Shown piece by piece: positions 19,113 through 28,581 of a DNA stretch of 58,289 nt; the stretch's first letter is position 1, and each line of letters begins with the position of its first letter. Origin of the DNA: Prochlorococcus sp. AG-402-O21 (lineage in GTDB: Bacteria; Cyanobacteriota; Cyanobacteriia; PCC-6307; Cyanobiaceae); contig QCIZ01000010.1 of assembly GCA_003216375.1 (NCBI GenBank), forward strand, positions 1 through 58,289, given 5' to 3'. Under the pieces are notes generated by a model, which did no database searches, was not told the DNA's origin, and saw nothing but the letters and a program-made list of their open reading frames with translations. Made by a program: the position numbers and the translations under genes.

Positions 19113-19844
19113 ATGGTCACTTCTTTTCGTGGCTTTACGCGTTTCAACCAACCAAAAAATAGCCAGATGGCTGTTAATTCATCATCATCTTTGCCTACGA
19201 ACCAAACTTTGTTGGACGTAATTAAGTCACTTGATGGTGTTTCTACTGAAGTAGTAGATAGGTCAAAAACAATTTTTTTTCCTGGCGATCCTGCAGAAAG
19301 GGTTTATTTGATTAGGCGTGGTGCTGTTCGCTTGAGTAGGGTATATGAAACAGGTGAAGAAATTACAGTTGCTTTATTGAGAGAAAATAGTCTTTTTGGT
19401 GTTTTATCTTTATTGACAGGAAATAGATCAGATCGTTTTTACCATGCTGTTGCATTTACTCGTGTTGAGCTTGTAGCGGCCCCAGCAACATCAGTAAGGA
19501 ATGCAATTGAACAAGATGCTTCAGTTGGTTTGTTACTTCTTCAAGGGTTATCAAGTCGAGTACTTCAAACCGAAACAATGATTGAAACGTTAACTCATAG
19601 AGATATGTCCTCTCGGCTTGCAAGTTTTTTGCTTGTTTTATGTAGAGACTTTGGTGTGCCTGGGGAAAAGGGTGTAACAATTGACTTGAGACTTTCTCAT
19701 CAAGCTATTGCTGAAGCAATAGGTTCAACCAGAGTCACTATTACACGACTATTAGGTGAGTTAAAAAGCTCGTCATTATTGGCAATAGATAGGAAAAAAA
19801 TAACTATATTTGATCCAATAGCGTTAGCAAAAAGATTTAATTGA
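19113..19844 (+). CDS. ntcA: Global nitrogen regulator NtcA
   Basis: A CRP/FNR-family activator that senses 2-oxoglutarate and controls nitrogen assimilation genes such as amt1, which is also in this window. The 243 residues comprise a cyclic-nucleotide-binding-type beta barrel ([21 protein letters not shown] about 56-75, FGVLSLLTG about 95-103), a long dimer helix, and a C-terminal helix-turn-helix about 193-217 with the strictly NtcA-type [15 protein letters not shown]. About 30 N-terminal residues precede the core, as in other marine NtcA proteins. It is followed 52 bp later by the DUF3084 gene on the same strand. Confidence 0.97.
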   Translation: MVTSFRGFTRFNQPKNSQMAVNSSSSLPTNQTLLDVIKSLDGVSTEVVDRSKTIFFPGDPAERVYLIRRGAVRLSRVYETGEEITVALLRENSLFGVLSLLTGNRSDRFYHAVAFTRVELVAAPATSVRNAIEQDASVGLLLLQGLSSRVLQTETMIETLTHRDMSSRLASFLLVLCRDFGVPGEKGVTIDLRLSHQAIAEAIGSTRVTITRLLGELKSSSLLAIDRKKITIFDPIALAKRFN

Positions 19845-19896
19845 AGCTCATTACATACTAAGGTTTAGGAGGTTTGATTAATTCTTCTTCCTTTCT

Positions 19897-20823
19897 GTGA
19901 CTGTTTGGCTGAAAATTCTTTTAATATTAATCCTAGGTGGAATACTTTCTACTCTAGGAGATCGCTTAGGCTCTAAAGTTGGCAAGGCTCGTTTAAGTAT
20001 TTTTAAATTAAGGCCAAAAAGTACAGCTGTTTTAATAACTGTTTTTACTGGAAGTATTATTAGTGCTATTTCATTTGCAACTATGATTGTATTTGATAGG
20101 GATTTAAGGGTAGGACTATTTCAATTAGAGGATATCCGAGAAAAGATTATAGATAGTGAAAAAGAATTAAAAAAATTAGAAAAAAATTTATATGCTTTTA
20201 GAAGTGGAAATGTAGTAATAAGTAGTGGGCAAACTTTAGTAACTAAGACTGTTAAAATAAATAAAAATAGTGATATAAAAAAAGTTATAGAAAGTATATT
20301 ACAGAAGGCTAATCTTTATGCTTTTAACTTGGTAAAAACAAATCAATCTACTTATCGAAGGATATTATTAGTTCGTAAAGATGATATTGAGAAGCTTGAA
20401 AATAAAATAGCTGATAATAGGAGTTGGGTGGTAAGGATTAAATCAGCAGGGAATATACTTAGAGGTGAAAATTATGTTTATGCATTTCCTGAAGTCACAT
20501 TAAATAAAATCATTACAAGAAAAGGAGAAGTTATTGCTCTAGAAAGTATATCTTTATCAGATTCTGATGCTGAATCTATCAGTACAAAGATTAATCTTTT
20601 AATGGCTTCAACTTTGGCTGAGGTCAGGCGTCGAGGATCTTTGAGTTCTGAGTTGCAAATTAATGCTAATCAAATTAATAATTTAGGAAAATATTTAGTT
20701 AATCAAAAAAAGGGAGATTTCCAAATCATTACCAGGGCTGTTGATAATAATCAAAGTGCAGATAAGGTCTCAGTATCATTAGAGTTGAAATCTTTAGAAG
20801 AAATTATAAAAAGGAAGAGTTAA
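19897..20823 (+). CDS. DUF3084 membrane protein
   Basis: A 308-residue cyanobacterial protein of the DUF3084 family, function unknown. Two N-terminal membrane helices (about 3-20 and 45-65) flank the motif LGDRLGSKVGKARLSIFKLRPK, which is the conserved family start. A predicted coiled-coil stretch rich in Glu and Lys follows (about 75-100), then a soluble domain. The start is GTG at 19897. Its stop TAA is immediately followed by the ATG of the RuvC-fold gene, so the two are surely cotranscribed. Confidence 0.75.
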   Translation: MTVWLKILLILILGGILSTLGDRLGSKVGKARLSIFKLRPKSTAVLITVFTGSIISAISFATMIVFDRDLRVGLFQLEDIREKIIDSEKELKKLEKNLYAFRSGNVVISSGQTLVTKTVKINKNSDIKKVIESILQKANLYAFNLVKTNQSTYRRILLVRKDDIEKLENKIADNRSWVVRIKSAGNILRGENYVYAFPEVTLNKIITRKGEVIALESISLSDSDAESISTKINLLMASTLAEVRRRGSLSSELQINANQINNLGKYLVNQKKGDFQIITRAVDNNQSADKVSVSLELKSLEEIIKRKS

Positions 20824-21261
20824 ATGAGTTTTTATATATCAATAGATCCAGGTAAAAAAAAGTGTGGCTTATTATTGGCTAATATCCAATCCGGGAAAGT
20901 AATTGAGGCAGGAATAGCCTCGTTGAATAAATGTTATGATTTGGTTTTGTTTTGGAATGAAAATTATAATATTAATAAGATAATAATTGGTGATGGAACT
21001 AATTGTAAATATATAAAGAATGAATTAACAAGAAAAAATCTTTTTGATATAAGTTATGTTAATGAAAAAGGGTCAACTTTAAGAGCAAGGTTTAGATATT
21101 GGGAAATTTGGCCACCAAATTATTTTATTCGTTGGCTTCCAAAAGAAATTCTTTTTCCTCCTGAAAATCTTGATGCAATTGTCGCATTTATTTTATTGGA
21201 AGATTTTTTAAAAATTTCATTGAATTGGCCAGAGAAAGTAGATATTAAAATTTGGCCCTAA
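20824..21261 (+). CDS. RuvC/YqgF-like RNase H-fold protein
   Basis: A 145-residue protein with the layout of RuvC-like nucleases: first strand SIDPGKKKCGLLLAN with the leading Asp, a second strand IIIGDG, a Glu in VNEKGSTLRARFRYWE, and a late Asp in PENLDAIVAFILLEDFL. These four acidic positions could form a two-metal site. It is separate from the standard YqgF and RuvC, so its substrate is unknown. The ATG directly follows the DUF3084 stop. The 3' end overlaps the convergent DUF3146 gene by 17 bp. Confidence 0.65.
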   Translation: MSFYISIDPGKKKCGLLLANIQSGKVIEAGIASLNKCYDLVLFWNENYNINKIIIGDGTNCKYIKNELTRKNLFDISYVNEKGSTLRARFRYWEIWPPNYFIRWLPKEILFPPENLDAIVAFILLEDFLKISLNWPEKVDIKIWP

Positions 21262-21508
21262 CTGTAAAAATGTAATCTCCACCAGACTCAAGTTTATAAT
21301 CAGCTTTGACTAAATAGCGTTCTAGGGCATCTTTTATTAGTGCTCTTCCAAGTGGCGGTTCCACAAAAAGTTGTCCCTGGTGAAAAGCCCAAATAAAATT
21401 CCATTCAAAATTACCAGCACGGACAATCCCTTCAACTTTCTTTTGATTAAAGCATTGCTTATGAATCTGAAGATATGCAGTAGTTGAGGGTTTGTTATCC
21501 ATTTTCAT
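21245..21508 (-). CDS. DUF3146 protein
   Basis: An 87-residue soluble protein matching the cyanobacterial DUF3146 family: AYLQIHKQCFNQKKVEGIVRA near the start, then FEWNFIWAFHQGQLFVEPPL, GRALIKDALERYL and the C-terminal GGDYIFTVRA. Its role is unknown. The start overlaps the end of pth by 14 bp, so it is translated after pth on the same message. Confidence 0.8.
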   Translation of the reverse strand: MKMDNKPSTTAYLQIHKQCFNQKKVEGIVRAGNFEWNFIWAFHQGQLFVEPPLGRALIKDALERYLVKADYKLESGGDYIFTVRAKF

Positions 21509-22124
21509 AAAGTGATGAAATTTCAGGCTTGTAAGAGTTCAGTCGAGTAGTTATTTTTTCCCAATTATTAGATGTGACTGAATCAATACAACTAATAATT
21601 TCCTGAATAATCAAATTTAATACTATAAATTCTTCTTTTGAAAATCGGCCTAAAACGTGAGATACAGTTTTAGATTTCCTGTCTTTTTGGAGGTCACTTG
21701 GCGGACCTATCCCAATCTTTAATCGCTTAAACTCAGCAGTACCCAGATGATTGATAATGCTTTTTAATCCGTTATGACCTCCTGAGCTCCCCTTAGAGCG
21801 GACTCTTATTTTTCCAAGAGGTAGATCCATGTCATCGACTAGGACAATTAATTGATGATTTTCAAAGTTAAACCAATCTTTTGCTGATCTTACTGATTTC
21901 CCACTTTCATTCATGTATGTATTAGGCATTAGAAGCCTTGTCTTTCCGATACCGGTTCCATATTCACAAGTCCTCCCAAAGAGCTTTTTATTCTCACGAA
22001 AGAGACAATTATTTTTTTTTGATATTTCTTCTAAAACCATAAATCCAACATTATGACGGGTTTTATGGTATTCAGTTCCTGGATTGCCCAAGCCAACTAA
22101 TAATTTCAAGTCATTGCACAACAT
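21495..22124 (-). CDS. pth: Peptidyl-tRNA hydrolase
   Basis: Recycles peptidyl-tRNAs that drop off ribosomes. The 209-residue protein has LLVGLGNPGTEYHKTRHNVGF with the catalytic His, MPNTYMNESGKSV, and the VDDMDLPLGKIRVRSKGSSGGHNGLKS region in consecutive blocks. The length is slightly above the 190-200 usual for the family owing to the C-terminal tail. The ATG at 22124 gives only eight residues before the first strand. It is followed by the overlapping DUF3146 gene. Confidence 0.95.
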   Translation of the reverse strand: MLCNDLKLLVGLGNPGTEYHKTRHNVGFMVLEEISKKNNCLFRENKKLFGRTCEYGTGIGKTRLLMPNTYMNESGKSVRSAKDWFNFENHQLIVLVDDMDLPLGKIRVRSKGSSGGHNGLKSIINHLGTAEFKRLKIGIGPPSDLQKDRKSKTVSHVLGRFSKEEFIVLNLIIQEIISCIDSVTSNNWEKITTRLNSYKPEISSLYENG

Positions 22125-22187
22125 ACGAAATTGACAGAATCGTTGTTGATTCTAAAAGTTAAATATATCTATTAAGTTTTGGAGAAA

Positions 22188-22403
22188 TTAATTTTCTTTC
22201 TCCAAAATGTCTTCATTTGAAGATTCTTCTTCTGTCATGGCATTTTTGATTTCACGTTCAAATTCTGTAGAGGCGCTTTGAAGACCTTTTAGAGTTTTTC
22301 CAATAGTTCTTCCTAGTTCAGGAAGACGTTTCGGACCAAAAATAACAAGTGCTAATCCAGCAATAACCGCTATTTCAGGTAAACCAACCCCAAAAATATT
22401 CAT
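22188..22403 (-). CDS. tatA: Twin-arginine translocase subunit TatA/E
   Basis: A small Tat component of 71 residues: one N-terminal membrane helix (about 6-22), the hinge FGPKRLPELGRTIGKTLKG, and an amphipathic helix followed by an acidic tail. In cyanobacteria it works in thylakoid and plasma membranes to export folded proteins. It lies 33 bp after psbH on the same strand, a neighbourhood shared by other picocyanobacteria. Confidence 0.93.
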   Translation of the reverse strand: MNIFGVGLPEIAVIAGLALVIFGPKRLPELGRTIGKTLKGLQSASTEFEREIKNAMTEEESSNEDILEKEN

Positions 22404-22436
22404 TTGCGAAACTCAACTAATCAGAATTTAATCAAT

Positions 22437-22634
22437 TTAGCCATTCCAGTCGACGGAAAAACCTTGTAAAAGAAGAGATTGGTTATAAATTTGGAGCATA
22501 ATAACAAGAAAAACTAGAAGTAAAACTCCTATAAAAGCCATAACGGGTACCGCGCCCCATCCTGGTACAACTTTTCCTTGTCCAGAATTGCCAATGGATT
22601 TAAGCAAAGATCCAAGTGCTGTTTTTTGTCCCAT
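22437..22634 (-). CDS. psbH: Photosystem II protein PsbH
   Basis: A 65-residue PSII subunit with one membrane helix. The sequence [20 protein letters not shown], then [20 protein letters not shown] and a C-terminal [14 protein letters not shown], is unmistakable. Cyanobacterial PsbH lacks the phosphorylated N-terminal extension of plants, as here. It is followed by tatA. The usual antisense neighbour psbN is not seen next to it. Confidence 0.97.
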   Translation of the reverse strand: MGQKTALGSLLKSIGNSGQGKVVPGWGAVPVMAFIGVLLLVFLVIMLQIYNQSLLLQGFSVDWNG

Positions 22635-23019
22635 GTCGTTTCTCTTAGCTCAGATTTGTATGAGTCAAGATATTGTATGAGAACTTGTCCAAAAGAAGAA
22701 GAGACTGTAGAAACTTGTGATGGAATGACCTAAAAAAATAAAGTATTTTAGAAATATGATTTCAAAAAAGCTGAAAAAAGCTGAAAAAAGCTGAAAAAAG
22801 CTGAAAAACTATAAAAACAGTAAAGTTAAAGATGAGAGAAATTTGAATAAGAAAAAATTGATCTTTCTTTCTAGATTCCTTGCATATATTGACTTCCCTT
22901 GCTTTCTTGGCGATTAAAAGTTTTTCCTATTTCCAAAAGTCTGTAACACCTTTGTTTTTTTCATTGGAGTTATTGACTTCATAGGATAGGTTTAACGTCT
23001 AATTACTTGGTTAGGTTTC
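22635..23019. other. 385-bp intergenic region between psbH and psbI
   Basis: Both photosystem genes point outward from it. It holds a 10-bp tandem repeat (22763-22808) and two copies of TTGACTTC (from 22889 and 22973), of which the second is a plausible -35 for psbI. I translated it on the plus strand and on the part near psbH on both strands; no PsbN-like peptide was found. Confidence 0.6.
22763..22808. repeat. Tandem array of a 10-bp unit, about 4.5 copies
   Basis: The unit CTGAAAAAAG repeats from 22771 to 22800 without a change, preceded by CAAAAAAG and followed by CTGAAAAAC. Copies are identical, suggesting recent slippage expansion. The 10-bp period is close to one DNA helical turn, and the phased A-tracts would be expected to bend the DNA. 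It lies 129 bp upstream of the psbH start. Confidence 0.9.
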
Positions 23020-23148
23020 ATGCTTGCCCTCAAGATTTCCGTCTATACGGTCGTCTTTTTCTTTGTTGGGATCTTTTTATTTGGCTTCTTGGCAAGTGAT
23101 CCAACAAGGACTCCAAATAGAAAGGATTTGGAAAGTCCTCAGGATTAA
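23020..23148 (+). CDS. psbI: Photosystem II reaction center protein PsbI
   Basis: A 42-residue PSII subunit with one membrane helix. It begins [20 protein letters not shown] and ends [20 protein letters not shown], matching PsbI (FGFL..DP.R.P.R) and not PsbN. PsbI sits next to D1 and CP43 and aids assembly. ATG at 23020 follows GGTTAGG with a short spacing. A terminator-like hairpin follows the stop. Confidence 0.95.
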   Translation: MLALKISVYTVVFFFVGIFLFGFLASDPTRTPNRKDLESPQD

Positions 23149-23160
23149 AAATGACACGCT

Positions 23161-23198
23161 AATTACTGGACTAAAAAAGCTCCTGTAATTTCTTTTTT
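23161..23198 (+). terminator. Probable terminator of psbI
   Basis: AATTAC-T-GG pairs with CC-T-GTAATT around a 12-nt loop with one T-T mismatch, followed by TCTTTTTTC. It is placed 12 bp after the psbI stop and before the weak start of the next gene. Confidence 0.55.
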
Positions 23199-23228
23199 CA
23201 GTATTATCTCTTCGTCGGATTAACTCAT

Positions 23229-25214
23229 TTGGCGGCGAAGAGAAATTTTTTATTTATTGTAAACCTTGGTTTGTTAGGGTTTACAACTTTTGCGTCTTTT
23301 TTTGAGATTGCTATTGGGAAAGATAATCTTGTAGAAAATTTATATGTTGATACTTCTAAAAACTCACTTATAGACAAATTAAAATTAGAACAAAAAGAAA
23401 ATATATTTCTAACTCTTAATATTTTTGCAGATAAGCAATATGATTATGATCAAGATATTTATCTGGCTCAGGGTAATGTTAAGGCTTTAGTAAATGGTTG
23501 GATATTAAGATCTGACATATTAAGTTATCAAAAATCAACTGGTATTTTATCTGCTGAGGGCAACATTAGACTTAATAAAGGAGGACAGTATTTGAGAGGT
23601 AAGAAGTTTAAATATAATTTATTAAAGAAAGAAGGAGTTATTGAAGATGCATATGGGATATTAGATATTAAAAATGTTTTAGATGATTTTAAAATTGATA
23701 CTATTTCGAATAAAATAATACCTGAAAAGAGGTCTAAGAAGAAAGAGAACAATACTTATACTGATGGAATAGAATTTTCTTTTGGAAATGTTAAATTACC
23801 AAAAAATAAAATCACTAGATCTGATAAATCCATCGGTTCAATTAACAATTGGAGATTTAAATCTGATTTAATAAATATTAATGAGGATGGCTGGGAATCT
23901 AATAGAATTAATTTTACTAATGATCCATTTGATCCTCATCAAATTGCTTTTGAGGGGATAGATGTTATTGCAGAAGAAGACGATGAAGGTGAATTACTCA
24001 TTACTTCTTCTAAGACTAATTTAATTCTTGAGAATAGAACTAAAATTTTTATTGGTAAAAGAATATTTAAAGATAAGAAAAAAAAGAGAAAATTTGGTTT
24101 AATATTGGATAGTAAAGATCGTGATGGATTAGTCTTAATTAGAAGAAGTGATAAAACAATAATCAATAATAATTTGGAACTAGACTTGCAACCTCAGTTT
24201 CTAATTAGCAGATCTCTTTTAGGTAAAACATATAGTTACGATAGTGAGAAAAGTAAAGAAAGTAAAGCAGTTGATCTGTCTGATGTCTTTGGTTTGAATA
24301 TAAAAGTAAATGCAATTTATAAAGATTGGAATTTTGATAGTAAAAATGATTTAAGCACACTAAATACTAAAAGACTTTTTAATGGTTTAAGACATTCATC
24401 CTCTTTAAGAAAGTATTTTAAAATTCCTATTCTAGATGATTCGAGTTTTAATATTTTTACTACATATAGATCTAGAGCTTGGAATGGAACAATAGGAGAA
24501 ATAGAAATTAAATCTGCTTATGGAGGATTTGTTCAAAAGACTTATTCTTTTGAAGCACTTGAAGGTCAACAAAATTTAAATATTCGATTTGGAACTGCTA
24601 AATATGAAGCAGAAAAACTTAAAAATACTAAATTAATTAGCCTTTGGCGTTCTAGTTTTTTTGCTTCTTTAGATAGTGAGTATCAAATTTGGAATAGTAA
24701 TAGAAAAAAACTTTATCAAAAGAGTGATATACTTTTCTCTCCTATTTTAATTAACCCTGAATTAGTTTTAAGAACTAATATTAATACAGCATTTTTTAAA
24801 TATGAAGATGGAAGCGATCAGGGCTTTCTTAAAATTAGTTTTGGCCCTGAAATTAGATTAGGGAGATTAGAGCGAAATCTTTTTGATTATACAAAACTTT
24901 TTGTCATGCCAGGTTTTAAAATTAAAGTTGGTAATAGTCCATTTAAGTTTGATAATGCGATTGATTTGAAAACTTTAAATATAGGTTTTATGCAACAAAT
25001 ATATGGCCCCATAATGTTCGATATTACTTCTAAATTAAATATTGATAATATTTCAGAAAATCATGGAGAATATTATGATACGAAGTTAGGCCTTTTATGT
25101 CATAAAAGAGCCTATGAATTTGGGATTTACTATCAACCCAACAATGATGCAGGAGGAATATATTTTCGTTTAAATGGATTTGAATTTGGTAATTCTGTAA
25201 ACCCAGTATTTTAG
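23229..25214 (+). CDS. DUF3769 outer-membrane protein with OstA/LptA-like domain
   Basis: A 661-residue secreted protein. TTG at 23229 gives a good signal peptide (KRNFLFIVNLGLLGFTTF, about 4-21); no ATG lies near, so TTG is chosen. Residues about 65-150 look like an LptA/OstA jellyroll: DIYLAQGNVKALVNGW, then LSAEGNIRLNKGGQYL and GKKFKYNLLKKEGVIEDAYG. The rest is a long series of alternating strands typical of a beta barrel, ending in Phe. It fits the cyanobacterial DUF3769 family, thought to act like LptD in lipopolysaccharide or glycolipid insertion; that role is inference. Its end overlaps leuD by 4 bp. Confidence 0.75.
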   Translation: MAAKRNFLFIVNLGLLGFTTFASFFEIAIGKDNLVENLYVDTSKNSLIDKLKLEQKENIFLTLNIFADKQYDYDQDIYLAQGNVKALVNGWILRSDILSYQKSTGILSAEGNIRLNKGGQYLRGKKFKYNLLKKEGVIEDAYGILDIKNVLDDFKIDTISNKIIPEKRSKKKENNTYTDGIEFSFGNVKLPKNKITRSDKSIGSINNWRFKSDLININEDGWESNRINFTNDPFDPHQIAFEGIDVIAEEDDEGELLITSSKTNLILENRTKIFIGKRIFKDKKKKRKFGLILDSKDRDGLVLIRRSDKTIINNNLELDLQPQFLISRSLLGKTYSYDSEKSKESKAVDLSDVFGLNIKVNAIYKDWNFDSKNDLSTLNTKRLFNGLRHSSSLRKYFKIPILDDSSFNIFTTYRSRAWNGTIGEIEIKSAYGGFVQKTYSFEALEGQQNLNIRFGTAKYEAEKLKNTKLISLWRSSFFASLDSEYQIWNSNRKKLYQKSDILFSPILINPELVLRTNINTAFFKYEDGSDQGFLKISFGPEIRLGRLERNLFDYTKLFVMPGFKIKVGNSPFKFDNAIDLKTLNIGFMQQIYGPIMFDITSKLNIDNISENHGEYYDTKLGLLCHKRAYEFGIYYQPNNDAGGIYFRLNGFEFGNSVNPVF

Positions 25215-25831
25215 ATGTCTAATTTGAAATTATTTAGATAAGGCAGATTATTAAATGTTTTATTTATTTTTTCTTCTTCATCTAGTAGTTGAGATGTCGC
25301 ATCCCATTTGCCTGAATAAAGCATATTGTAGGTTCCTTCACCAAGATTAAGTTTGAAAGTTTCTTTTTGATTAGAAATGGATAGGCTCTTAAGATTAAAA
25401 TTCCAAATTTGATGCTTATTTTTTTCAACTAGGTTTTGCAATTTAACTATTTTTTCTTTTGAGGCTGTTAGACAAGGTATCCCGAGAGCAAGGCAATTCC
25501 CAAAGAAAATTTCAGCAAAGCTTTCTCCAATAATTAATCTTATTCCCCATCTCATAAGAGCCTGAGGTGCATGCTCGCGACTTGAACCACAGCCAAAATT
25601 GTCATTAACAATAAGGATATTGGCTCCTTTATTGTGATCAAGATCAAATGGGTGATTACCATTTAGTTCTTTCCTATCATCAGCAAATACTTGTTCTCCT
25701 AAAGCAGAAAAACTTACACATTTGAGAAATCTTGCAGGGATTATTCTGTCGGTATCAATATCGTCGCCTCTAATTGTAAAGCTCAGGCCTTGTATTGATT
25801 TGATTTCACCTTTTGGGAATTCTTGTTTCAT
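25211..25831 (-). CDS. leuD: 3-isopropylmalate dehydratase small subunit
   Basis: Swivelling small subunit of the LeuCD isomerase in leucine synthesis. The 206-residue protein shows DDIDTDRIIPARFLK near 23, NFGCGSSREHAPQAL near 78 and IGESFAEIFFGNCLALGIP. It lies 24 bp after leuC on the same strand and is the last gene of the glyA-cinA-leuC-leuD run. The stop overlaps the convergent DUF3769 gene. Confidence 0.96.
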   Translation of the reverse strand: MKQEFPKGEIKSIQGLSFTIRGDDIDTDRIIPARFLKCVSFSALGEQVFADDRKELNGNHPFDLDHNKGANILIVNDNFGCGSSREHAPQALMRWGIRLIIGESFAEIFFGNCLALGIPCLTASKEKIVKLQNLVEKNKHQIWNFNLKSLSISNQKETFKLNLGEGTYNMLYSGKWDATSQLLDEEEKINKTFNNLPYLNNFKLDI

Positions 25832-25855
25832 CTTTCAATAAGTTTATTTTTAGTT

Positions 25856-27265
25856 TTAATGTTGCAGAAAATTTCTTACATCTGTAACCTTCCCATTTAT
25901 TGCAGCAGCAGCAACCATAGCAGGGCTCATCAACAAGGTTCTCCCATTCGCAGAGCCTTGCCTTCCTTTGAAGTTTCTATTACTTGAACTAGCGCTTATT
26001 TGTGACCCCTCAAGTTTGTCTGGGTTCATCGCCAGACACATTGAGCAACCTGGTTCTCGCCATTCAAAACCTGCTTTGAGAAATATTTTATCTATTCCTT
26101 TTTCTTTCGCCTCCTTAGCGACTTTTTGAGAACCAGGAACGACAAATGCTCTAATGCCTGTTGCGACTGAATGACCTTTAACAATTTTAGATGCCTCTTG
26201 GAGATCACTTAATCTTCCATTGGTACAGCTACCTATAAAGCAAACATCAATTGATTTTCCCTCTATGGGTTCATCTGGTTTTAGATTCATGTATTTGCAT
26301 GCGTCTTTAGCGATTTGTTGCTCATTTTTGGGGAGCAACTCAGGGTTTGGAATTGTTTCTTTGATTGAAATTCCTTGCCCAGGAGTGATACCCCAAGTAA
26401 TAGTGGGTTCTATTGATGATCCATCTAATTGAATCTCATCGTCGAATGTAGCTTTTGAGTCACTAGCTAAACTTTTCCACCAAGAAACAGCTTTATCCCA
26501 TTCTTGACCTTTGGGCGCGTTTTCTTTCCCTTGGATATATCTAAAAGTAGTTTCATCTGGGTTGATATAACCGCATCTTGCACCGCCTTCAATAGCCATA
26601 TTGCAGATAGTCATTCGCCCCTCCATTGATAGTTTTTCTATTGCAGGCCCAGCAAATTCATATGCAAATCCAACTCCTCCTTTGACTCCAAGCTGACGAA
26701 TGATATGAAGAATTAGGTCCTTTGCATAGACTCCCTTTTGTAATGCGCCATCTACCCATATTCTTCTTACTTTTAATTTGTTCATTGCCAAACTTTGACT
26801 GGCTAAAACATCTCGCACTTGACTAGTCCCAATGCCAAATGCGATTGCTCCAAATGCTCCATGAGTTGAGGTATGTGAATCTCCGCAAGCTACTGTCATC
26901 CCAGGCTGGGTTAAACCTAATTCTGGAGCCATAACATGAACAATACCTTGAGAATCACTTCCAATTCCATGAAATTTTATCCCATGAATTTTGCAGTTAT
27001 TTTCTAAAGTAACCAACATTTCCTCTGCAAGAGGATCACTAAAAGGACGTTGCTGATTTGAGGTTGGGACTATATGGTCAACTGTTGCGACAGTCAGATT
27101 GGGAAACTTGACTCCAAGATTCTTTTCATTAAGAGCCGAAAAAGCTTGAGGACTCGTAACTTCGTGAATTAAATGAAGGCCAATAAAAAGTTGAGTTGAT
27201 CCTCCAGGTAGCTCTTTTACCTGATGGAAGTTCCAAACTTTGTCGTAGAGGGTTCCAGAACTCAA
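25856..27265 (-). CDS. leuC: 3-isopropylmalate dehydratase large subunit
   Basis: The [4Fe-4S] aconitase-family subunit that isomerizes 2-isopropylmalate to 3-isopropylmalate. The 469 residues contain [20 protein letters not shown] near 131, [14 protein letters not shown] with a cluster Cys near 347, and [13 protein letters not shown] with the remaining two cluster Cys near 406. Length and motifs are standard. It lies 23 bp after cinA and 24 bp before leuD. Confidence 0.97.
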   Translation of the reverse strand: MSSGTLYDKVWNFHQVKELPGGSTQLFIGLHLIHEVTSPQAFSALNEKNLGVKFPNLTVATVDHIVPTSNQQRPFSDPLAEEMLVTLENNCKIHGIKFHGIGSDSQGIVHVMAPELGLTQPGMTVACGDSHTSTHGAFGAIAFGIGTSQVRDVLASQSLAMNKLKVRRIWVDGALQKGVYAKDLILHIIRQLGVKGGVGFAYEFAGPAIEKLSMEGRMTICNMAIEGGARCGYINPDETTFRYIQGKENAPKGQEWDKAVSWWKSLASDSKATFDDEIQLDGSSIEPTITWGITPGQGISIKETIPNPELLPKNEQQIAKDACKYMNLKPDEPIEGKSIDVCFIGSCTNGRLSDLQEASKIVKGHSVATGIRAFVVPGSQKVAKEAKEKGIDKIFLKAGFEWREPGCSMCLAMNPDKLEGSQISASSSNRNFKGRQGSANGRTLLMSPAMVAAAAINGKVTDVRNFLQH

Positions 27266-27288
27266 CTTTCAAATCCAATAATTAGGAC

Positions 27289-28581
27289 TTAATTTCCTAG
27301 GATTATAGATAAACGTAATCTATCAAGAGCATTTAAAACGCTTAATTTTTGAATATCTTCTCTTGTCTTATTAGATCCAAATCTTTCTTCCCATGTAATA
27401 AGGGTTTTCGGACCCTTAATACAAAAATTGACTAAGCCAACTGGTTTTAATTTGCTTCCCCCAGTGGGTCCTGCAATTCCACTGACAGAGATAGCCCAGT
27501 TAGATTTGAATTTTTTTTGCACGCCTTTCGCCATTGCTTCAACAACTTTCTTTGAGACTGCACCATGGGTATTAATTATTTCCTCAGGGACTTCTAATAT
27601 GTCGTGTTTTATTGAATTGTTATATGCGATGACGCCTCCATAAAAAATTTTTGAAGATCCAGGAATTTTTGTCAGTTTAGAACCTATTCCACCACCAGTG
27701 CATGATTCTGCAACTGCAATTGTTTCTTTTCTGCTAAGTAATAATTTAATTACTACTTCTTCAAGTGTTGTATTGTCTACACCAAAGCATTTTAATCCAG
27801 TTAATTTAGTTAATTCTTTTTCTATGGGTTTTATAGATCTATTAGTTTCTTCTAAACTATCTCCTTTGGCTGTGATTCGTATCTTCACTTCGCCCGTGCT
27901 TGCATAAGTTGCGACAGAAGGGTTGTTTGCTTTCAGTAAATGTGGAATTTTATCTGCTAGTGATGATTCACTTATGCCCGCAAAATGTAAAACTTTGCTA
28001 GAAATAATTTTCTTTGAAAAATTATTATTAATTAACCAGTTTGAAGCTTCTTTAATCCACATTTCTTTTAATTCACTTGGAACTCCAGGGAAAGTTAAAA
28101 TTGTAAAATTATCTTTAGGAGTCCAAATAATACCTGGGGCTGTGCCTGAGTGATTGTTTATAATTTTAGCCCCTTTTGGGACTAAGGATTGCTTCTTTTG
28201 ACTTTCAGACAATTTACTATCCTTATTCTTAATTTTGTTTTTTAAGTCAATCAAAATATCATTTCTTTGTTCTAGAGGTGTGTTGAAAGCATCAGCAATT
28301 ATCTTTGTTGTAATATCATCTGGTGTTGGTCCAAGACCACCAGTCGTAATTAGAATTTGAGATCGATTAGATGACTCTAGTATTGCTTCTTTTAATCTTG
28401 CAGCGTTATCTCCAATAACGGTTTGTCTAAAATGTGGAATACCTAAAATTGCTAATTGTTCTGCTATCCATTGCGAATTAGTGTTAACAATATTTCCAAG
28501 AAGAATTTCACTGCCAATGCATAATATCTCTGCTCCAAATTGATTCTTTTTGTCTATATTAATTTCTTTAGATGTTTTCAC
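27289..28581 (-). CDS. cinA: CinA-like protein (molybdopterin-binding plus NMN amidase domains)
   Basis: A 430-residue two-domain protein. The N-terminal COG1058 domain begins [19 protein letters not shown] and has [11 protein letters not shown] near 82. The C-terminal CinA/PncC domain has [22 protein letters not shown] near 290 and [10 protein letters not shown] near 370, the deamidase signature for nicotinamide mononucleotide. The pair is thought to recycle pyridine nucleotides. Its start overlaps the end of glyA by 14 bp, implying translational coupling. Confidence 0.94.
   Translation of the reverse strand: MKTSKEINIDKKNQFGAEILCIGSEILLGNIVNTNSQWIAEQLAILGIPHFRQTVIGDNAARLKEAILESSNRSQILITTGGLGPTPDDITTKIIADAFNTPLEQRNDILIDLKNKIKNKDSKLSESQKKQSLVPKGAKIINNHSGTAPGIIWTPKDNFTILTFPGVPSELKEMWIKEASNWLINNNFSKKIISSKVLHFAGISESSLADKIPHLLKANNPSVATYASTGEVKIRITAKGDSLEETNRSIKPIEKELTKLTGLKCFGVDNTTLEEVVIKLLLSRKETIAVAESCTGGGIGSKLTKIPGSSKIFYGGVIAYNNSIKHDILEVPEEIINTHGAVSKKVVEAMAKGVQKKFKSNWAISVSGIAGPTGGSKLKPVGLVNFCIKGPKTLITWEERFGSNKTREDIQKLSVLNALDRLRLSIILGN

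Noticed and set aside
22136-22153. AGAATC-N6-GATTCT hairpin upstream of pth
   Set aside because: Only 6 bp, no T tract, and such stems are expected by chance in this composition.
22763-22808. CRISPR-like array
   Set aside because: Unit is only 10 bp with no spacers and no cas genes; a simple tandem repeat.
23020-23148. First read as psbN because it lies beside psbH
   Set aside because: The sequence [14 protein letters not shown]...[14 protein letters not shown] is PsbI; PsbN has a different, acidic C-terminus.
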